A stretch of DNA of 64,000 nucleotides from Paenalicyclobacillus ferrooxydans (lineage in GTDB: Bacteria; Bacillota; Bacilli; Alicyclobacillales; Alicyclobacillaceae): contig NZ_LJCO01000030.1 in assembly GCF_001399675.1 (NCBI RefSeq), forward strand, positions 1 to 64,000, in the 5' to 3' direction. The translations under genes and the position numbers were made by a program. Below the pieces are notes generated by a model that saw only the letters and a list, made by a program, of their open reading frames with translations, was not told where the DNA came from and did not search any database. Positions 61,418 through 64,000 of this stretch are shown here, one piece after another (position 1 is the stretch's first letter; every line of letters begins with the position of its first letter).

Positions 61418-63145
61418 ATGTCCATGACTTCACTGATGCGTTATTTAAGGCCAGTTCGGGGGCGAATGGCAGCACTCTTAGTGCTCCTCTTGGTCACGAC
61501 TGGGTTGCAGTTGATTAACCCGCAAATTGTGCAGCACTTTATTGATACAGCTTCCGGTCACGGTCCACTGACAAGTCTCATTTGGTTGGCAGGTCTTTAT
61601 CTCGCAATTGCAGTCTTGAATCAACTGTTTACCGTTCTTGTCAGTTACCTCGGAAACGATGTCGCCTGGCGTGCGACAAACCGTTTGCGGGAAGACCTGG
61701 TGAAACACACACTCAGGCTCGATATGGGGTTTCACAACCACAAGAGCCCTGGCGAACTGATTGAACGGATCGACGGTGATGTAACAAACATGTCCAATTT
61801 CTTCGCCATGTTCATCACTGAAGTGTTTGGCAGTTTTGTGTTGCTCGCCGGGATCCTTGTCGTGATGTTCTTTCACGACTGGCTGATAGCCACCGTGATG
61901 ACGGTATTCACTCTGCTGTCAATCGGCGTCATGATGTGGATCCGTGATCTCGGCGTCGCCTCGTCGCAAATGGAACGACAAGCGAGTGCCTCTCTGTTCG
62001 GATTGATTGAAGAGCGAATCGCCGGTATCGAAGACGTACAGGCGAACGGCAACGTGCCCTATGTGATTTACCGGTTCCATAAAGCCATGCGGGCCGTTTT
62101 TCAAACTGGACGCCGAGCCTGGATGCTTCGTGTGATTCCCTGGAACGCGACGGTCATCTTGTACACGATTGCGATGAGCCTTGTGCTTCTCCTTGGGGTG
62201 CACTTGTACTTAACAGGGCACGCGACGCTTGGAACGCTCTATTTGTTCTACCAATACACACAAATGTTAAACGATCCGATTGAACAACTCGGCAACCAAA
62301 TGCAAGAGTTTCAAAAGGCGAAGTCCGGGATGCGTCGCTCGTCGGAGTTGCTCGCACAGGAGAGCAGCATCGTGGACGGGGTAGAGCACACCTTGCCGGA
62401 TGGGCCGCTTGATGTCGAATTTGACCATGTGAACTTCAGTTATCACGCTGACGAACGCGTCTTGCATGATATCCACTTCCGATTGGGGGCGGGTGAACGG
62501 CTGGGCATCGTTGGGCGAACAGGCAGCGGAAAGTCGAGCATCAGTCGGCTGTTGCTCCGTTTGTATAACGTTGAGAGCGGTGAAATCCGCGTGGGCGGGG
62601 TCGATATCAAAACGCTCAAGTTAGAGGCGTTATACCGGCGTGTGGGGATGGTTACGCAGGACGTTCAGCTTTTCGATGGGACGCTGAGGGATAACCTCAC
62701 CCTTTTTGACGGGCGGGTTACCGATTCAGAGATCCTCGAAATGACGGAGCGGTTGGGTCTGAGGTCGTGGATTGACGCGATGCCACAGGGACTCGGTACG
62801 CACCTGTCGGCTGGCGGCGCGTCGCTGTCCGCGGGGGAGGCGCAGTTGTTTGCACTGACGCGCGTCTTTCTGACGAAACCCAGTCTGGTCATTCTCGACG
62901 AACCATCTTCTCGGCTCGATCCAGCAACAGAGGCAACGCTGCAGCGAGCCGTCGATGAACTTCTGGCACACTCGACTGGGATTGTCATTGCTCACCGGCT
63001 GTCGACGCTGGATAAGGTCGATAAAATCATGGTCTTACGCCACGGGAAAATCCTCGAATTCGGCGACAGAGTAGCTCTCGCAGCCGATGAATCGTCGCAT
63101 TTCGCAGGTTTACTGAGGACAGACAGGCAGGAGGAACTCGCATGA
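61418..63145 (+). CDS. ABC exporter half-transporter (membrane + ATPase), first of a pair
   Basis: A 575-residue type I exporter half. The membrane domain (residues about 15-300) has six hydrophobic spans; the ATPase domain (about 335-565) has GRTGSGKSSISRLLLRL (Walker A), LSAGEAQLFALTRVF (signature, LSAGE in place of LSGGQ), LVILDEPSSRLD (Walker B with Glu) and IAHRLST. With the next gene it probably forms a heterodimeric multidrug exporter like BmrCD. The AAGGGGG site precedes the ATG. An attenuator leader lies upstream. Confidence 0.93.
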   Translation: MSMTSLMRYLRPVRGRMAALLVLLLVTTGLQLINPQIVQHFIDTASGHGPLTSLIWLAGLYLAIAVLNQLFTVLVSYLGNDVAWRATNRLREDLVKHTLRLDMGFHNHKSPGELIERIDGDVTNMSNFFAMFITEVFGSFVLLAGILVVMFFHDWLIATVMTVFTLLSIGVMMWIRDLGVASSQMERQASASLFGLIEERIAGIEDVQANGNVPYVIYRFHKAMRAVFQTGRRAWMLRVIPWNATVILYTIAMSLVLLLGVHLYLTGHATLGTLYLFYQYTQMLNDPIEQLGNQMQEFQKAKSGMRRSSELLAQESSIVDGVEHTLPDGPLDVEFDHVNFSYHADERVLHDIHFRLGAGERLGIVGRTGSGKSSISRLLLRLYNVESGEIRVGGVDIKTLKLEALYRRVGMVTQDVQLFDGTLRDNLTLFDGRVTDSEILEMTERLGLRSWIDAMPQGLGTHLSAGGASLSAGEAQLFALTRVFLTKPSLVILDEPSSRLDPATEATLQRAVDELLAHSTGIVIAHRLSTLDKVDKIMVLRHGKILEFGDRVALAADESSHFAGLLRTDRQEELA

Positions 63146-63262
63146 TGGATGCAGTTTCTCTCGCCAAGTCGTACAGTGCCTTTCGACAAGGTGCCCGGTT
63201 GTTCCAAGAAGTAAAACACGGCAGTCGTGAATCACCGGCTGTCTCGGATAGGAGGAAGACAA

Positions 63263-64000
63263 ATGACTGTTGGGAGACTGCTTTTGAGAATGCTTTCCTT
63301 CCGACTGACGCTCTACTTGATAAACGCCTTTTTATGGACCATATTTCATTCCGTGCCGGTCCTGGTAGCTCTCGGCATGCAGTGGTTTTTCAATCGCGTA
63401 ACGGGTGACTCTCACAGCCTGTGGTGGCTTGCGGTTCCGCTCTTAATTGTGTCACTGATTCGATTTGTGCGCGTTGGTGCGTTCTTTGGGGCCTTTTTTG
63501 AGTGGATTACACTGACCTATCACCTGCAAGCTGTCCTGCGCTTAAACATGCTGAAAGGCATCATGCGCTGGCCAGGCCGCAATCTTCCAGCCACTTCAGG
63601 CGAGGCGATGAGTCGCTTTCGGGGAGACGTGGACGAAGTCATAGAATACGTCGAGTCATGGACGGACTTTTGGGGGAGATTGGTGTTTGCTGTTGTCTCA
63701 CTGGTCATCATGGCACGTGTGAGTTGGCCTGTCACTGTGGTGGCAATCATGCCGCTGATGGTGGTTACGGTGCTGAATAACCTGTCCGGAAACCGCGCAC
63801 GCCGTTACAGTCAATTAAGCAGAGAAGCAACTGGGCGCATTACCAGCTTTATTGCCGAGATTTACTCTTCTGTGCAGGCATTGAAGTTGGGGCGCGCTGA
63901 AGACAATGTCGTCCAAAAGTTTACTCAACTGAACGAACAACGTCGACAAGCTGCGCTGAAAGACAACCTGTTCAAGCAGTGGATGCAGTCGATGAACCAG
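63263..64000 (+). CDS. ABC exporter half-transporter, second of a pair (3' end beyond the window)
   Basis: An open frame from ATG 63263 (MTVGRLLLRMLSFRLTLYLI) to the end of the window, 246 codons without a stop. It encodes the N-terminal membrane domain of an exporter: at least four hydrophobic spans, and coupling-region residues RFRGDVDEVIEYVESWTDF (about 119-137), the equivalent of ERIDGDVTNMSNF in the first half. AGGAGGAAGAC precedes the ATG. The ATPase domain lies outside the window. The 117-base gap from the previous gene holds an overlapping open frame from 63142, which I regard as non-coding. Confidence 0.92.
   Translation, partial: MTVGRLLLRMLSFRLTLYLINAFLWTIFHSVPVLVALGMQWFFNRVTGDSHSLWWLAVPLLIVSLIRFVRVGAFFGAFFEWITLTYHLQAVLRLNMLKGIMRWPGRNLPATSGEAMSRFRGDVDEVIEYVESWTDFWGRLVFAVVSLVIMARVSWPVTVVAIMPLMVVTVLNNLSGNRARRYSQLSREATGRITSFIAEIYSSVQALKLGRAEDNVVQKFTQLNEQRRQAALKDNLFKQWMQSMNQ

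Noticed and set aside
63142-63408. An 88-codon frame overlapping the end of the first ABC gene by an ATGA
   Set aside because: It runs into the second ABC gene in another frame, has no hydrophobic or domain pattern, and the true second gene has its own strong ribosome binding site at 63250.

Overview
The window looks like the origin-proximal part of the chromosome of a spore-forming, low/medium-GC Bacillota, most likely Alicyclobacillus or a close relative. The left end has the order 5S rRNA - yaaC (opposite strand) - guaB - dacA - pdxS - pdxT - serS, which is the order next to rrnO in Bacillus subtilis, about 10 kb from oriC. Spore-related genes (a PAS sensor kinase, YjcZ-type miniproteins, a GerP-like protein, a possible H-type SASP), IDEAL and PspA proteins, and strong AGGAGG-type ribosome binding sites with many GTG/TTG starts fit this. 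Species assignment is inference; no marker gene was aligned.

Layout: 1-1560, end of an rRNA operon followed by three tandem ~440-510 bp structured non-coding repeats. 1643-10213, the conserved yaaC/guaB/dacA/pdxST/serS block plus small membrane proteins. 10271-14693, a nitronate monooxygenase-like gene without a normal start codon, an aldo/keto reductase, tRNA-Arg(CCU), an MFS transporter and an apparently inactive NlpC/P60-like protein. 14800-17846, a plasmid-type actin (ParM-like) partition cassette: winged-helix protein, RHH ParR-like protein, ParM-like actin, a ~500 bp array of AAACTTT/AAAGTTT sites resembling a parC centromere, and an IDEAL-domain protein. 17961-26311, sensor kinase, MFS, nitroreductase, a three-gene heme-dependent oxidative N-demethylase (dimethylamine monooxygenase-like) operon and spore proteins. 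26468-29351, lutABC lactate oxidation. 29409-32499, pspA with two double-domain YbjQ/DUF74 proteins. 32679-34419, guanine riboswitch and NCS1 transporter. 34493-42054, polyphosphate metabolism (ppk, ppx), sulfotransferase, PerR/Fur regulator, GH15-like protein, nucleotidyltransferase. 42338-50585, Rieske oxygenase, aldo/keto reductase, HtrA, ABC-F, queC, ilvA. 50655-58495, a phenylacetate degradation cluster with TetR regulator and palindromic operators. 58639-64000, a GGDEF/EAL protein and a paired ABC exporter preceded by a leader-peptide attenuator; the second ABC gene runs off the window.

Most genes are ordinary housekeeping or catabolic genes. The strongest candidate for something less described is the ParM-like partition cassette with its AT-rich repeat array, embedded among chromosomal genes roughly 25-30 kb from the expected origin. 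Secondary candidates are the attenuator in front of the ABC exporter pair, the rRNA-adjacent structured repeats, the AUC/AUU-initiated gene, and the catalytically dead NlpC/P60-like protein.
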